Shown: piece after piece, positions 54,771-63,648 of the stretch
How the letters are laid out: every line of letters starts with the position of its first letter
Position numbering within the stretch: position 1 is the stretch's first letter
From: Streptomyces sp. NBC_00414
GTDB taxonomy: Bacteria > Actinomycetota > Actinomycetes > Streptomycetales > Streptomycetaceae
Length of the DNA: 64,000 nt
NCBI RefSeq assembly: GCF_036038375.1
Contig: NZ_CP107935.1
Span: 1,984,001 to 2,048,000, forward strand
Reading direction: 5' to 3'
Notes under the pieces: generated by a model
What the model saw: the letters and a program-made list of their open reading frames with translations, nothing else
Told to the model about the DNA's origin: nothing
The model's database searches: none
Made by a program: the position numbers and the translations under genes

Positions 54771-55394
54771 CTAAGGGGGGTCCGACAGCCCGAGGGCGGG
54801 CAGCAGGGCCACTTCCACGTAGCGCAGCAGATAGTCCGCGTCCGCGTGCCGCCCTTCGAGGATGGGTCTGACCCGGAGCACGCCGAGCAGCTGCGCCGGC
54901 ACGAACTCCAGTACCGGATGGTCGGCGGTGATCTCTCCCCGCTCGACCGCGCGCCCGATCATCGCCCGCAGCGCGTCGAGTTCGGGTTCCACCAGGGCGT
55001 CCCGCAGGGCGCGCTTCAGTTCCTCGTCCTGCATCACGGACTGCCCGAGCGCCTGCATGAGCCGGGTGTCCTCGTCGGACCGCTCGCCCGCCGTACGGGC
55101 GACGGCGCGCAGGTCACCGGCGAGCGAGCCGGTGTCGATGCCGATGAACTTGGGGCAGTGGTTGGCGCGCAGCGCGGCCGCCACGAACTGCGGCTTCGTC
55201 TTCCACTGCCGGTAGAGCGTGGACTTGCTGCACCGGGTGCTGGTGGCCACGCCCTCCATCGTCAGCGCGTCGTAGCCGCACTCGCGGACCTGGTCGAGCA
55301 CGGCGTCGAAGAACTCCTGCTCACGCTCGGGCGTGATCTTGGAGCGGCGCGAGGCGGCGACCGTCTCCGGTCCCTCCGCTGCCTGCGACGTCAT
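54771..55394 (-). CDS. TetR family transcriptional regulator
   Basis: A 207-residue repressor with an N-terminal HTH (YDALTMEGVATSTRCSKSTLYRQWKTK, about 37-63) and a helical ligand-binding domain. ATG 55394 is preceded by GAGGGGAA; the longer open frame upstream covers the operator. It is divergent from the PAP2 phosphatase gene, and the gap holds a 20-base-arm inverted repeat, so it very probably controls itself and the PAP2-DMT operon. The ligand is unknown. Confidence 0.92.
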   Translation of the reverse strand: MTSQAAEGPETVAASRRSKITPEREQEFFDAVLDQVRECGYDALTMEGVATSTRCSKSTLYRQWKTKPQFVAAALRANHCPKFIGIDTGSLAGDLRAVARTAGERSDEDTRLMQALGQSVMQDEELKRALRDALVEPELDALRAMIGRAVERGEITADHPVLEFVPAQLLGVLRVRPILEGRHADADYLLRYVEVALLPALGLSDPP

Positions 55395-55425
55395 GGCGCT
55401 TCCCCTCGCTCGTTTTCGGCACCCT

Positions 55426-55479
55426 ATCGATACGCCAGTGTACCGGAACGGCTTCGTATCGGTACACTGGCGTATCGAT
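55426..55479. promoter_or_regulatory. TetR operator with 20-base perfect arms
   Basis: ATCGATACGCCAGTGTACCG (55426-55445) and its exact complement (55460-55479) flank 14 bases. The heptamer CGATACG occurs three times. It covers the whole divergent TetR/PAP2 promoter region, starting 32 bases from the TetR start codon. Confidence 0.85.
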
Positions 55480-55576
55480 GAGCCTTGGACAGGACCCACC
55501 CCTGTGTCGAGTGGATCCCCTCCTGGGCTCACCACGCATCAGCACCGTTGAGACCGTCAAGCAAAGGGGCCGGGGG

Positions 55577-56440
55577 ATGAGACTCCCAACCGAGCCTGCA
55601 CAGAAGGGATCCGCCGCGATACCGCGGCCACCCCTCGTCCGTGAGGTCCTGCTCGTCGCGGGACTCTTCCTCGTCTACAAACTCGGCCGGCAGCTGGCCA
55701 CCGGCCACACCGCCGAGGCCTTCGGCAACGCCCACCGCGTGTGGGACCTGGAGCGGTTCCTGCACCTGCCCGGCGAGGGCTCCGTACAGACCGCGATGCT
55801 GCACGGCGACACCCTCGTCCACATCGTCAACACCTATTACGCGACAGTGCACTTCCCCGCCACGGCGGCCTTCCTTATCTGGCTGTACCTGCGGCGTCCG
55901 GGGCACTACAGGTGGGCCCGGCGGGTCCTCGCCGCGGTCACCGCCGCAGCCCTGGTGGTGCATCTCACATTCCCGCTCGCACCGCCGCGGATGCTCGCAG
56001 CGACGGGCCTCGTCGACACCGGGCAGGTGTACGGGCCCACGGTGTACGGCGCCTCCCCCGAGACCGACTCCCTCTCGAACCAGTTCGCGGCGATGCCCTC
56101 GCTGCACTTCGGCTGGGCCCTGATGGTGGCGATCGGCCTCATCGCGGCGACCCGGTCCCGGTGGCGGTGGCTGTGGCTGCTGCACCCGCTGCTGACGCTG
56201 GCGGTGATAGTCGGGACGGCCAACCACTACTGGCTCGACGCGATCGTGGCGGCCGCGATCCTCGGCATCGTCCTCGCCGTCGTCCGCCCGCCCCGCGGGG
56301 CACCGGCGACCGCCGAACCCGACCGGGAGGCCGGGGACGCCGACAGCCCCGTACCGCTCGCGTCGGGCGGCCCGGCATCCGGCGTACCGCATGCTCCGGA
56401 CGTGCCGGAAGCGTCCGGCCTCGTGGGAGCGCGGCGATGA
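55577..56440 (+). CDS. PAP2 superfamily membrane phosphatase
   Basis: Membrane enzyme likely to remove phosphate from a lipid or inositol-type substrate. The 287 residues have about five or six membrane segments and the PAP2 motifs: a C2-type SLSNQFAAMPSLHFGWAL with catalytic His, and a C3-type GTANHYWLDAIVAA. The first motif is degenerate (LAPPRML), as in the PAP2_3/inositol-phosphorylceramide-synthase-like subgroup. ATG 55577 is chosen because the upstream in-frame ATG (55478) overlaps the TetR operator. It overlaps the next gene by four bases (ATGA). Confidence 0.85.
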   Translation: MRLPTEPAQKGSAAIPRPPLVREVLLVAGLFLVYKLGRQLATGHTAEAFGNAHRVWDLERFLHLPGEGSVQTAMLHGDTLVHIVNTYYATVHFPATAAFLIWLYLRRPGHYRWARRVLAAVTAAALVVHLTFPLAPPRMLAATGLVDTGQVYGPTVYGASPETDSLSNQFAAMPSLHFGWALMVAIGLIAATRSRWRWLWLLHPLLTLAVIVGTANHYWLDAIVAAAILGIVLAVVRPPRGAPATAEPDREAGDADSPVPLASGGPASGVPHAPDVPEASGLVGARR

Positions 56441-57411
56441 GCGCGACCCTCCTCGCCGTCGTCCTGTCGCTGTTCTCCGCCGTCGCGTACGCGGCCGCCG
56501 CGGTGGCGCAGGAACGGCTGGCGTCCCGGACCGGGGACTCCGGAGTGCTGCGCCTGCTGGGCGACAGCGCCTGGTGGTGGTCGGTCGGCCTCAACGCGGG
56601 TGCCGCGCTGCTGCACGTGGCCGCCCTCAAGTACGGGACCCTCACCCTCGTCCAGCCGCTCGGCGCGCTCACACTCGTCGCCGCGGTGCCGCTGGGCGCG
56701 CGCCTGGCGGGGCGGCGGGTCAGCACGGTCGAGTGGCGCGGTACGGCCCTGACGCTGATCGGGCTCTCCGCCGTACTCGTGACGGCGTCCGGGCCCGCGC
56801 CCGACGACGTGCTGAGCGTCCCGCAGGCGCTGGCCGTGGCGGGCGCCACCGCGACCCTGATCGGCTTCCTGGCCCGGCCGGGCGCCCGTCCCGGGCTCCG
56901 GCACGCGTCCGCGTCCGGTTTCGCCTCGGGTGTCGCCTCGGCGCTCACGCAGACCGTGACGGTCGCCGCTACGGACCGCTCGGGTCCGCTGCTCGGCGGA
57001 CAGGTGATCGTGGTGGCCGTGCTGGTCGCGGCCTTCGCCGCGGGCGGACTGCTGCTGTCGCAGACCGCCTACAAGGGCGGGCTCGGCGCGCCGCTGGCCG
57101 TGGTGACGCTGGCCAATCCGATCGCCGCCGCGGTGATCGGCCTCTCGCTCCTCGGCGAGCGGCTGCAGGGCGGGGTGGCGGGGCTGCTCCTGGCGGGGGC
57201 CGGGGCGGCGGTCTCGGCCTGGGGCGTGGTGACGCTCTCGCGTTCCACGCCTGATCCCGTGCCGGCGCCCGTACCCGTGCCCGTGCCTCCGGCGGTGGAG
57301 GAGGAGCCGCATCCCGTGGCGGCGGTCCTCGCGCTGGAGGCCGAATCGGCAGCGTACGAGCGCTCGCTGCTGCCGCGGCAGCCGAAGCCGGGGCATCTCA
57401 CCTCGCTGTAG
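56437..57411 (+). CDS. DMT/EamA-type integral membrane transporter
   Basis: A 324-residue protein with nine or ten membrane helices arranged as two half-repeats (KYGTLTLVQPLGALTLVAAVPLG and GGLGAPLAVVTLANPIAAAVIG-like), typical of the drug/metabolite transporter superfamily. A soluble Pro/Val/Glu-rich tail follows residue 275. The start overlaps the PAP2 stop (ATGA), so both are under TetR control. The substrate is unknown; a lipid-related or magnesium-type (NIPA-like) role is possible. Confidence 0.85.
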   Translation: MSATLLAVVLSLFSAVAYAAAAVAQERLASRTGDSGVLRLLGDSAWWWSVGLNAGAALLHVAALKYGTLTLVQPLGALTLVAAVPLGARLAGRRVSTVEWRGTALTLIGLSAVLVTASGPAPDDVLSVPQALAVAGATATLIGFLARPGARPGLRHASASGFASGVASALTQTVTVAATDRSGPLLGGQVIVVAVLVAAFAAGGLLLSQTAYKGGLGAPLAVVTLANPIAAAVIGLSLLGERLQGGVAGLLLAGAGAAVSAWGVVTLSRSTPDPVPAPVPVPVPPAVEEEPHPVAAVLALEAESAAYERSLLPRQPKPGHLTSL

Positions 57412-57426
57412 AACCGCCCCGAACGG

Positions 57427-57472
57427 ACATGAGGAGGGCGGTCGCGGAGATCCGCGACCGCCCTCCTCATGT
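57427..57472. terminator. Strong bidirectional terminator
   Basis: A 22-pair perfect stem (arm begins ACATGAGGAGGGCGGTCGCG, 57427-57448; complement 57451-57472) with a GA loop lies between the converging DMT and scramblase-like genes, 15 and 11 bases from their stops. Confidence 0.85.
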
Positions 57473-57483
57473 GTACCGGTGGC

Positions 57484-58305
57484 TCAGCCCAGGCCGCGCG
57501 AGTCCTGCTTGAGCGCCGTGTCGACGGTGAGCGCCGTCGCGATCACGAGGCTCAGCAGGGGCTCGGGAAGCTGGAAGTGGATCTGCAGGACGTAGTTGTC
57601 CGCAGTGGTGAACATCGTCTTCGCGAGACCTTCCCAGGTCTTGGTGATCCGGGCGACCTCGGTGTCGGTGTGGTCGACGATCGCGAAGTTCCAGGCACGC
57701 CAGTTCTCCGCCTTGATCGCGCCGACCTGCTGACCATCGACCTTGATCGCGAAGTTGATCTTCCCGAACATGTTCTGCTGGGCGATCTCACCGATCGGCG
57801 AACCGTCCGGACGCGCCACGAGCACCCGGGACTTCAGGAACTTGCGGGGCCGGGTCAGCAGCAGTTGCGGCTGACCGTACGCGTCACGGATCTCCAGCTT
57901 GTGCGTCATGAACTGGTCGATGCTGGCGACGAAGCGCAATATCTTCTTCAGCGCGTTCTGCCCGACCTGGACGACCGAGCCGAGCTGGTTGCCCTGCTGG
58001 TCCATGACCTTGTACTCGTTGGTCAGCTCGATCAGCTTGGCCTTCTGGTTCACCACCAGGACCGGCTCGGTGAACAGGGTCCCGCCACCGGCCGAGTTCG
58101 GCGCGACACCGGCCCGCTGCTGCACCTGCTGCTGGACGCGCGGATCGGCGCCCGCGGGCGCCGGCACCTGCTGGGCAGGCTGCGCCTGCTGCTGGTCCTG
58201 GTTCGTGTGCTCGGTCCACTGGGTTCCGTCCCAGTACCTCAGGGTCTGGGGCGCGCCCTGCGGATCCGGATACCAACCTGCAACTGTGTTCGAATGCGTG
58301 GTCAC
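57484..58305 (-). CDS. DUF2510 / phospholipid scramblase-like (LURP-one) protein
   Basis: A 273-residue protein with an N-terminal DUF2510 motif (VAGWYPDPQG ... LRYWDGTQWTEH), a Gln/Pro-rich linker and a C-terminal LURP-one/scramblase beta-barrel domain (about 75-270) with TEPVLVVNQKAKLIELTNEY, LLTRPRKFLKSRVLV and a hydrophobic C-terminal helix LSLVIATALTVDTAL. No long membrane span precedes the helix. Scramblase activity is not shown for bacterial members; lipid binding is a fair inference. It follows the phospholipase C gene on the same strand. Confidence 0.87.
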   Translation of the reverse strand: MTTHSNTVAGWYPDPQGAPQTLRYWDGTQWTEHTNQDQQQAQPAQQVPAPAGADPRVQQQVQQRAGVAPNSAGGGTLFTEPVLVVNQKAKLIELTNEYKVMDQQGNQLGSVVQVGQNALKKILRFVASIDQFMTHKLEIRDAYGQPQLLLTRPRKFLKSRVLVARPDGSPIGEIAQQNMFGKINFAIKVDGQQVGAIKAENWRAWNFAIVDHTDTEVARITKTWEGLAKTMFTTADNYVLQIHFQLPEPLLSLVIATALTVDTALKQDSRGLG

Positions 58306-58432
58306 CGGGGCACACTACCGCGGTCCCGCAGGTACATGACCAGTCCGTCCCATGTGGTACTCATCGCATCTCCCGTGCACTGTCGCCTCACCCGTACCAC
58401 CTCTCCTGTCCCTGCTCTCCCGGCGGTCTCTC

Positions 58433-60484
58433 CTAAGCCGTCGCGATCGCCGGGTCGCTGACGCCCGCCCGGCCGTTCTCGACATGCCCGGCGAACCGGC
58501 GCAGGAACGAGGTGTCCGCGTCGGAGACGACGGTGAGGTCGTACCAGCGCCTGCTCGCCCGCAGGTCCACGGTGTGCTTCACGGTCGCGCCGGGCCGCAC
58601 CTTGAACGACCTGGGCCTGCCGCCGTAGCCGTCGGTGAGCTTCAGGTTCACCGTGCGGGCGCCCTTGTTGGTGAGGGTCAGCCCGATGTCGTCCCCGTCG
58701 TGGCGGGCGGTGACCTCGGGTCCCGCGCTCTTGCCGGGGCCCTTGAAGACGCGGACGAAACCGTTGGGCCCGTGCACGGTCAGGTCGTACGAGCCGTTCG
58801 AGTACGCGGAGTTCCAGGTGTCCGAGACGCTCTTGCCCGCCTCGGTGGTGTACATCCAGGGGCCGTCGGCGCGGTTCGCGGAGGTCACGTGGAAGGAGGC
58901 GCCGGCCTTCTTGCCCGAGGCGAAGGTCAGCGTGAACTTCCCGGCCTTCGCGTCGGCCGAGCCGTCGATCCAGGGTGCGTACCGCAGCGGACGGGCGGGC
59001 CGCAGACCGCGCTCCTGCCGGGGCAGCTTCGGGTCGGCGGGCGGGGTGGGCTTGTAGTCCGGGTGCCGGTCCTTGTCCGGCGGCTCGTACGCGTCGGTGT
59101 CCGGGAGGTGGGCGGGCTTGCCGTCCTTGCGGGAGAAGTCGAACGCGGAGGTCAGGTCGCCGCAGATGGCCCGGCGCCAGGGCGAGATGTTGGGCTCCTC
59201 GACTCCGAAGCGGCGCTCCAGGAACCGGACGATCGAGGTGTGGTCGAGGGTCTCGGAGCAGACGTAACCGCCCTTGCTCCAGGGCGAGACGACGAGCATC
59301 GGCACCCGCGGGCCGAGACCGTAGGGTCCGGCGACGTACTTCGAGCTGCCCGCGAAGAGGTCCGGGCCGACGTCGACGGTGGACCTGCCCCGGGCGGCCG
59401 AGGCCGGCGGCAGCGGCGGGACCAGGTGGTCGAAGAAGCCGTCGTTCTCGTCGTACGTGATGAACAGGGCCGTCTTCGCCCACACCGCGGGGTCGGCGGT
59501 GAGCGCCTCCAGGACCTGGGAGATGTACCAGGCGCCGTAGTTGGAGGGCCAGTTGGAGTGCTCGGAGAACGCCTCGGGGGCGGCGATCCAGGAGACCTGC
59601 GGCAGCTTTCCGCCCACGACGTCGGCGCGCAGCTGCTCGAAGTAGCCCTCGCCCTTGCGGGCGTCGGTGCCGGTGCGGGCCTTGTCGAAGAGAGGGTCGC
59701 CGGCCTTGGCGTTGCGGTACTTGTTGAAGTAGAGCAGCGAGTTGTCGCCGTAGTTCCCGCGGTAGGCGTCCGAGATCCAGCCCCAGGAGCCGGCCGCGTC
59801 CAGGCCGTCGCCGATGTCCTGGTAGACCTTCCAGGAGATCCCGGCCTCCTCCAGCCGCTCGGGGTAGGTCGTCCAGTCGTAGCCGAGCTCGTCGTTGCCG
59901 AGCACCGGCCCGCCGCCCTTGCCGTCGTTCCCCGTGAAGCCCGTCCACATGTAGTAGCGGTTCGGGTCGGTGGAGCCGATGAACGAGCAGTGGTACGCGT
60001 CGCAGACGGTGAAGGTGTCGGCGAGCGCGTAGTGGAACGGGATGTCCTCGCGGGTCAGGTACGCCATGGTCGTGGCGCCCTTCGCGGGGACCCACTTGTC
60101 GTACTTGCCCCCGTTGTAGGCGGCGTGCCCGTCGGGCCAGCTGTGCGGCAGGCCCTCCAGGAACTGCATGCCGAGGTCGTCGGCCTCCGGGTGGAAGGGC
60201 AGCAGGTCCTTGGTGCCGTCGGACTGGTGCCACACGGACTTGCCGTTGTCGAGCGCGACCGGGTGCGGATCGCCGAAACCGCGGACCCCCCGCAACGCAC
60301 CGAAGTAGTGGTCGAAGGAACGGTTCTCCTGCATCAGGACGACGACGTGCTCGACATCCTCGATGGTCCCGCGGTGATAGCCCGCGGGGATCGCGGCGGC
60401 CTTGGCGATGCTCTCCGACAGCGCGGTGAACGCCGCGGTGCCGCCTGCGAGTTGCAGGAAACGGCGCCTATTCACTTCGGTCAT
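58433..60484 (-). CDS. Secreted phospholipase C, phosphocholine type
   Basis: Hydrolyses phosphatidylcholine and related lipids outside the cell. The 683 residues begin with a Tat signal (NRRRFLQLAGGTAAF). The phosphoesterase domain has VVLMQENRSFDHYFG (metal ligands Glu, Asn, near 50), SFIGSTDPNRYYMWTG, TYDENDGFFDHLVPP and SETLDHTSIVRFLERRFG. Two C-terminal DUF756-type beta domains (about 510-670) follow, as in PlcH/PlcN. ATG 60484 is preferred because it brings the Tat motif to the N terminus. The scramblase-like gene lies downstream on the same strand after 127 bases. Confidence 0.93.
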   Translation of the reverse strand: MTEVNRRRFLQLAGGTAAFTALSESIAKAAAIPAGYHRGTIEDVEHVVVLMQENRSFDHYFGALRGVRGFGDPHPVALDNGKSVWHQSDGTKDLLPFHPEADDLGMQFLEGLPHSWPDGHAAYNGGKYDKWVPAKGATTMAYLTREDIPFHYALADTFTVCDAYHCSFIGSTDPNRYYMWTGFTGNDGKGGGPVLGNDELGYDWTTYPERLEEAGISWKVYQDIGDGLDAAGSWGWISDAYRGNYGDNSLLYFNKYRNAKAGDPLFDKARTGTDARKGEGYFEQLRADVVGGKLPQVSWIAAPEAFSEHSNWPSNYGAWYISQVLEALTADPAVWAKTALFITYDENDGFFDHLVPPLPPASAARGRSTVDVGPDLFAGSSKYVAGPYGLGPRVPMLVVSPWSKGGYVCSETLDHTSIVRFLERRFGVEEPNISPWRRAICGDLTSAFDFSRKDGKPAHLPDTDAYEPPDKDRHPDYKPTPPADPKLPRQERGLRPARPLRYAPWIDGSADAKAGKFTLTFASGKKAGASFHVTSANRADGPWMYTTEAGKSVSDTWNSAYSNGSYDLTVHGPNGFVRVFKGPGKSAGPEVTARHDGDDIGLTLTNKGARTVNLKLTDGYGGRPRSFKVRPGATVKHTVDLRASRRWYDLTVVSDADTSFLRRFAGHVENGRAGVSDPAIATA

Positions 60485-60672
60485 GACTGGGTGACCTCTC
60501 GTCCTGACGGGTACGGGTGCGACTGACGGACGGACCTGCGCACACCCGAAACGTGCGCGAAGCGAGTGTTCCAAGCGCAACAAACGTCAGGGAAGGGCCG
60601 CGTGGCGCCTGTGTGAAAGACGGCGGTACGTGAGGTGCCGGTGGCCTCGGAGCGGAGGAGGCCGGGCCGGTC

Positions 60673-63648
60673 TCAGATGTTGATGGTCACCGGCCCGTTC
60701 CTTGCGGGATCCCCGTCGTGTTCCTCCAGCAGCTCGCGCAGTCTGTCGGCCTCCGTGTGGCCGAGGGTGTCGAGGATGCCGAGTGCCTCGTTCCATGCCC
60801 GGCGGGCCTCCTGCGGGGAGGTGACGGCGAGTGCTTCGCCCCGGTGGATGAGGGTGTCGGCGATCAGCGAGGCGTCGTTGAGGTCGCGGTAGTGGGTGAG
60901 CGCCTGGTCGAAGGCCTCCAGGGCCTCGTCGTGCTGTCCGAGGCGGTGGTGTGCGACGCCCATGGTGTCCCAGGCCGCCGCCTCGATGTTCCTGTTGCCC
61001 GACCTGTTCGCGATGCGGACCGCGCGGCGGCAGTCCCCCAGCGCCTCCTCGTACTCGTGCAGGAGAAGGCGCGTCCAGGCCACCTCGTTGGTGACGCTCG
61101 CGATGCCGACGTAGGCCCGCGTGCTCGTGTAGAGGGAGCAGGCGATCTTGTACTGCGCCAGGGCCTCGCGGTGGTCCTGCCGGGCGTTCGCCAGGAACGC
61201 CAGGTAGCGGTGCGTCAGCGCGGTGAAGGGGACGTCTCCCCTCTCGGTGAACAGCTCCAGCGCCCGTTCCAGGTGCGCGGCACCCCGCTCGTGGTCGTTC
61301 GTCCTGACGTGGGCGAAGCCGAGCACCCGATGCATGTGGGCCTCGCCCAGCCGCTCCCCGAGTCGCTGCGCGCCGGCGAGCGCCGTGGTGTGCAGTTCGA
61401 TCTGCTCCTCACGGCGTCCTCGCCGGTCGAGGACGAGTTCGAGGGTCGCCGCCATCCGCCAGGCGTGCGCACCGGTGCCCTGACCGCTGTCCCTGGTGAT
61501 CACCGCCTCCAGCGCCGGCATCTCCCGGACGAGCCACTTCGCCGCGCTGTCCGTGTCCGTGAACGCGATGACCTGCGCACCGGGGGCGGCCGGGGGCAGT
61601 GAGAGAGGTTCGCGATGCGTGTACAGCAGAGTGGCCGCGCCGCGCGCGCTGTGCAGGTAGTGGTCGAAGAGCCGGGCACGGGCGTCCTCGCGGGCGTCGG
61701 CGGAGTCCTCGGCCAGGGAGAGCTCCTGGCTGAAGGTCCGCAGCAACTCGTGGGAGCCGTAGAGACCGGGCGCGGGTTCGGTCCACAGGCTGGCCCGGGT
61801 GAGCTCGGACAGCACCGGACGCGTCTGTGCGGTCGTCAGCCTCGCGAGGCTCGCCACGGCCTGCAGGGAGACGCCGTGGGGCGGGCACATCCACAGCAGC
61901 CGGAAGAGGCGGGCCGCCTCCGGGGTCAGTGTGCGGTACGACCAGGAGAAGACCGAGCGCGTGTCGGTGGCCGGATCCCCCACGGCGAAGACACCGAGGT
62001 CGTCGCGGCTCTCCGCGAGCTCCGCGGCGATGTCCGCGAGCGGTGCGGAAGGATGGCCCTCCGCACGCGCGCACACGATCGCCAGGGCCAGGGGCAGCCG
62101 GCCGCACTGCTCGGCGATGTCGATCGCCGCCGGCCGGTCGGCCGCGACGCGCGCGGCGCCCAGCCGTTTCGACATGAACTCGATGGACTCGGCGACGGTG
62201 AGGATGTCCAGCCGCAGGGAACGCGCTCCGTTGGCGGCGACGAGTCCGGGCATCTGCTCCCGGCTGGTGATCACCGTGAGGCACGTCGGTGTTCCCGGCA
62301 GCAGCGGGCGTACCTGTTCGGCGTTGCGGGCGTTGTCCAGGACCACCAGGACGCGCCGTCCGGCCAGCACGCTGCGGTACAGGGCGGCCTGGCCGTCGAG
62401 GCTCGGCGGGATGTCCTCCGCCGGTACGCCGAGTGCCTCCAGGAAGTAGCAGATCGCGGTCGACGCGCTGAGCGCGACGCCTGCCGGGTCGTATCCGCGC
62501 AGGTTGACGTACAGCTGTCCGTCGGGGAAGTGGCGGGCGTTGCGGTGGGCCCAGTGCAGGGCGAGCGTGGTCTTCCCCACGCCCGGCGCACCGCCGATCG
62601 CGCTGATGACGACGGCTGTCGGCGTGCCGCCGTCGGCCGGCAACAGGTCGCGCAGCCAGTCCAGTTCGGGCTTCCTGCCGGTGAACGTGTGCAGGTCTGC
62701 GGGTAGTTGGGCGGGTCGCACCCCAGGGGAGGCCCCCGTGGAGGCCCCTGGGGATGACCCACCGGCGGCGTACGCGACCTTCGTATCGCCCAAGCCGCCG
62801 AAGCCGCCGGAGTCTTCGAGGTCCGCGGAGCCTTCGGAGCGGAAGGTCCTCGCCGGTGCGACGGTGCCGCGCAGTACGCGGATCTGGGCGTCACGCAGTT
62901 CGGGGCCGGGATCGACGCCCAGCTCACTCGTGAGCCGGGACCGGACGACCTGGTAGTGGTCCAGGGCCTGGGCCGCCAGGCCCTCGGCGGCGAGGACGAG
63001 GATGAGCCGCGCCTGGAGGCACTCGTTCAGGGGGTCGCTCTCGGCCGCCTGCCTGACCAGCGGGAGCACCCTGGACGTGAGTCCCGCGGCCAGCGCCGCG
63101 TCGGCGGCGTCCCTGGCCGCGTGCAGACACTCGGCGTCGACTCCGGCGAACACCGAGTGGGAGTACGCCGTACGGGGAAGTCCGGCCGCGGTGTGGCCGA
63201 GCCGCAGGGAGAGCGCCCGGACGAACAGGCCGGTGGCTTCCGCCGGCCGCCCGGCGGCCGAGGCGGTCTGCGCGGCGTCGCGCAGCGTGCGGAACCTCTG
63301 AAGGTCCAGTGCCTCGTCCGCGGTGTTCAGCCGGTAGCCGCCCGCCGCGCGCACCAGGACGCGGGCCCGGGTTCTCTGGGTCAGCTCCGGTTCGAGCAGT
63401 CTCCGGAGTGCGCCGACGTGCCGGTGGACGACGTTGACCGCGTGCTCCGGCGGATCGTCGTCCCATAAGGCGTCGACTATCTGGTGCAGCGGTACCGGCC
63501 GGTCGGCCTGCACCAGGAGCAGTGCCAGCAGCGACCGCTGCTTCGGCGGCCCCAGGCTGAGTTCCGTCGTGTGCCGCCAGGCCCTGAGGGGCCCGAGCAC
63601 CGCGAAACGCAGTGCGACGTCCGCCGTGGGCTGGTTCTCGGGGCTCAC
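60673..63648 (-). CDS. AfsR/SARP family regulator with NB-ARC and TPR domains
   Basis: Large transcriptional activator, 991 residues. An OmpR-like DNA-binding domain (about 10-100: RFAVLGPLRAWRHTTELSLGPPKQRSLLALLLV-type start) is followed by a BTAD (110-260), an NB-ARC ATPase with GGAPGVGKTTLALHW near 355 and VLVVLDNARNAEQVRPL, and C-terminal TPR repeats (about 740-980). This is the AfsR architecture. Codon 61 is TTA (bases 63466-63468), the only in-frame TTA I found in the window, so translation should need the bldA tRNA. No biosynthetic cluster is visible here, so it may act pleiotropically or on genes beyond the right edge. Confidence 0.93.
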   Translation of the reverse strand: MSPENQPTADVALRFAVLGPLRAWRHTTELSLGPPKQRSLLALLLVQADRPVPLHQIVDALWDDDPPEHAVNVVHRHVGALRRLLEPELTQRTRARVLVRAAGGYRLNTADEALDLQRFRTLRDAAQTASAAGRPAEATGLFVRALSLRLGHTAAGLPRTAYSHSVFAGVDAECLHAARDAADAALAAGLTSRVLPLVRQAAESDPLNECLQARLILVLAAEGLAAQALDHYQVVRSRLTSELGVDPGPELRDAQIRVLRGTVAPARTFRSEGSADLEDSGGFGGLGDTKVAYAAGGSSPGASTGASPGVRPAQLPADLHTFTGRKPELDWLRDLLPADGGTPTAVVISAIGGAPGVGKTTLALHWAHRNARHFPDGQLYVNLRGYDPAGVALSASTAICYFLEALGVPAEDIPPSLDGQAALYRSVLAGRRVLVVLDNARNAEQVRPLLPGTPTCLTVITSREQMPGLVAANGARSLRLDILTVAESIEFMSKRLGAARVAADRPAAIDIAEQCGRLPLALAIVCARAEGHPSAPLADIAAELAESRDDLGVFAVGDPATDTRSVFSWSYRTLTPEAARLFRLLWMCPPHGVSLQAVASLARLTTAQTRPVLSELTRASLWTEPAPGLYGSHELLRTFSQELSLAEDSADAREDARARLFDHYLHSARGAATLLYTHREPLSLPPAAPGAQVIAFTDTDSAAKWLVREMPALEAVITRDSGQGTGAHAWRMAATLELVLDRRGRREEQIELHTTALAGAQRLGERLGEAHMHRVLGFAHVRTNDHERGAAHLERALELFTERGDVPFTALTHRYLAFLANARQDHREALAQYKIACSLYTSTRAYVGIASVTNEVAWTRLLLHEYEEALGDCRRAVRIANRSGNRNIEAAAWDTMGVAHHRLGQHDEALEAFDQALTHYRDLNDASLIADTLIHRGEALAVTSPQEARRAWNEALGILDTLGHTEADRLRELLEEHDGDPARNGPVTINI

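Noticed and set aside
55478..55576. Longer PAP2 start at ATG 55478
   Set aside because: It would place coding sequence inside the TetR operator and add 33 non-hydrophobic residues before the first membrane segment.
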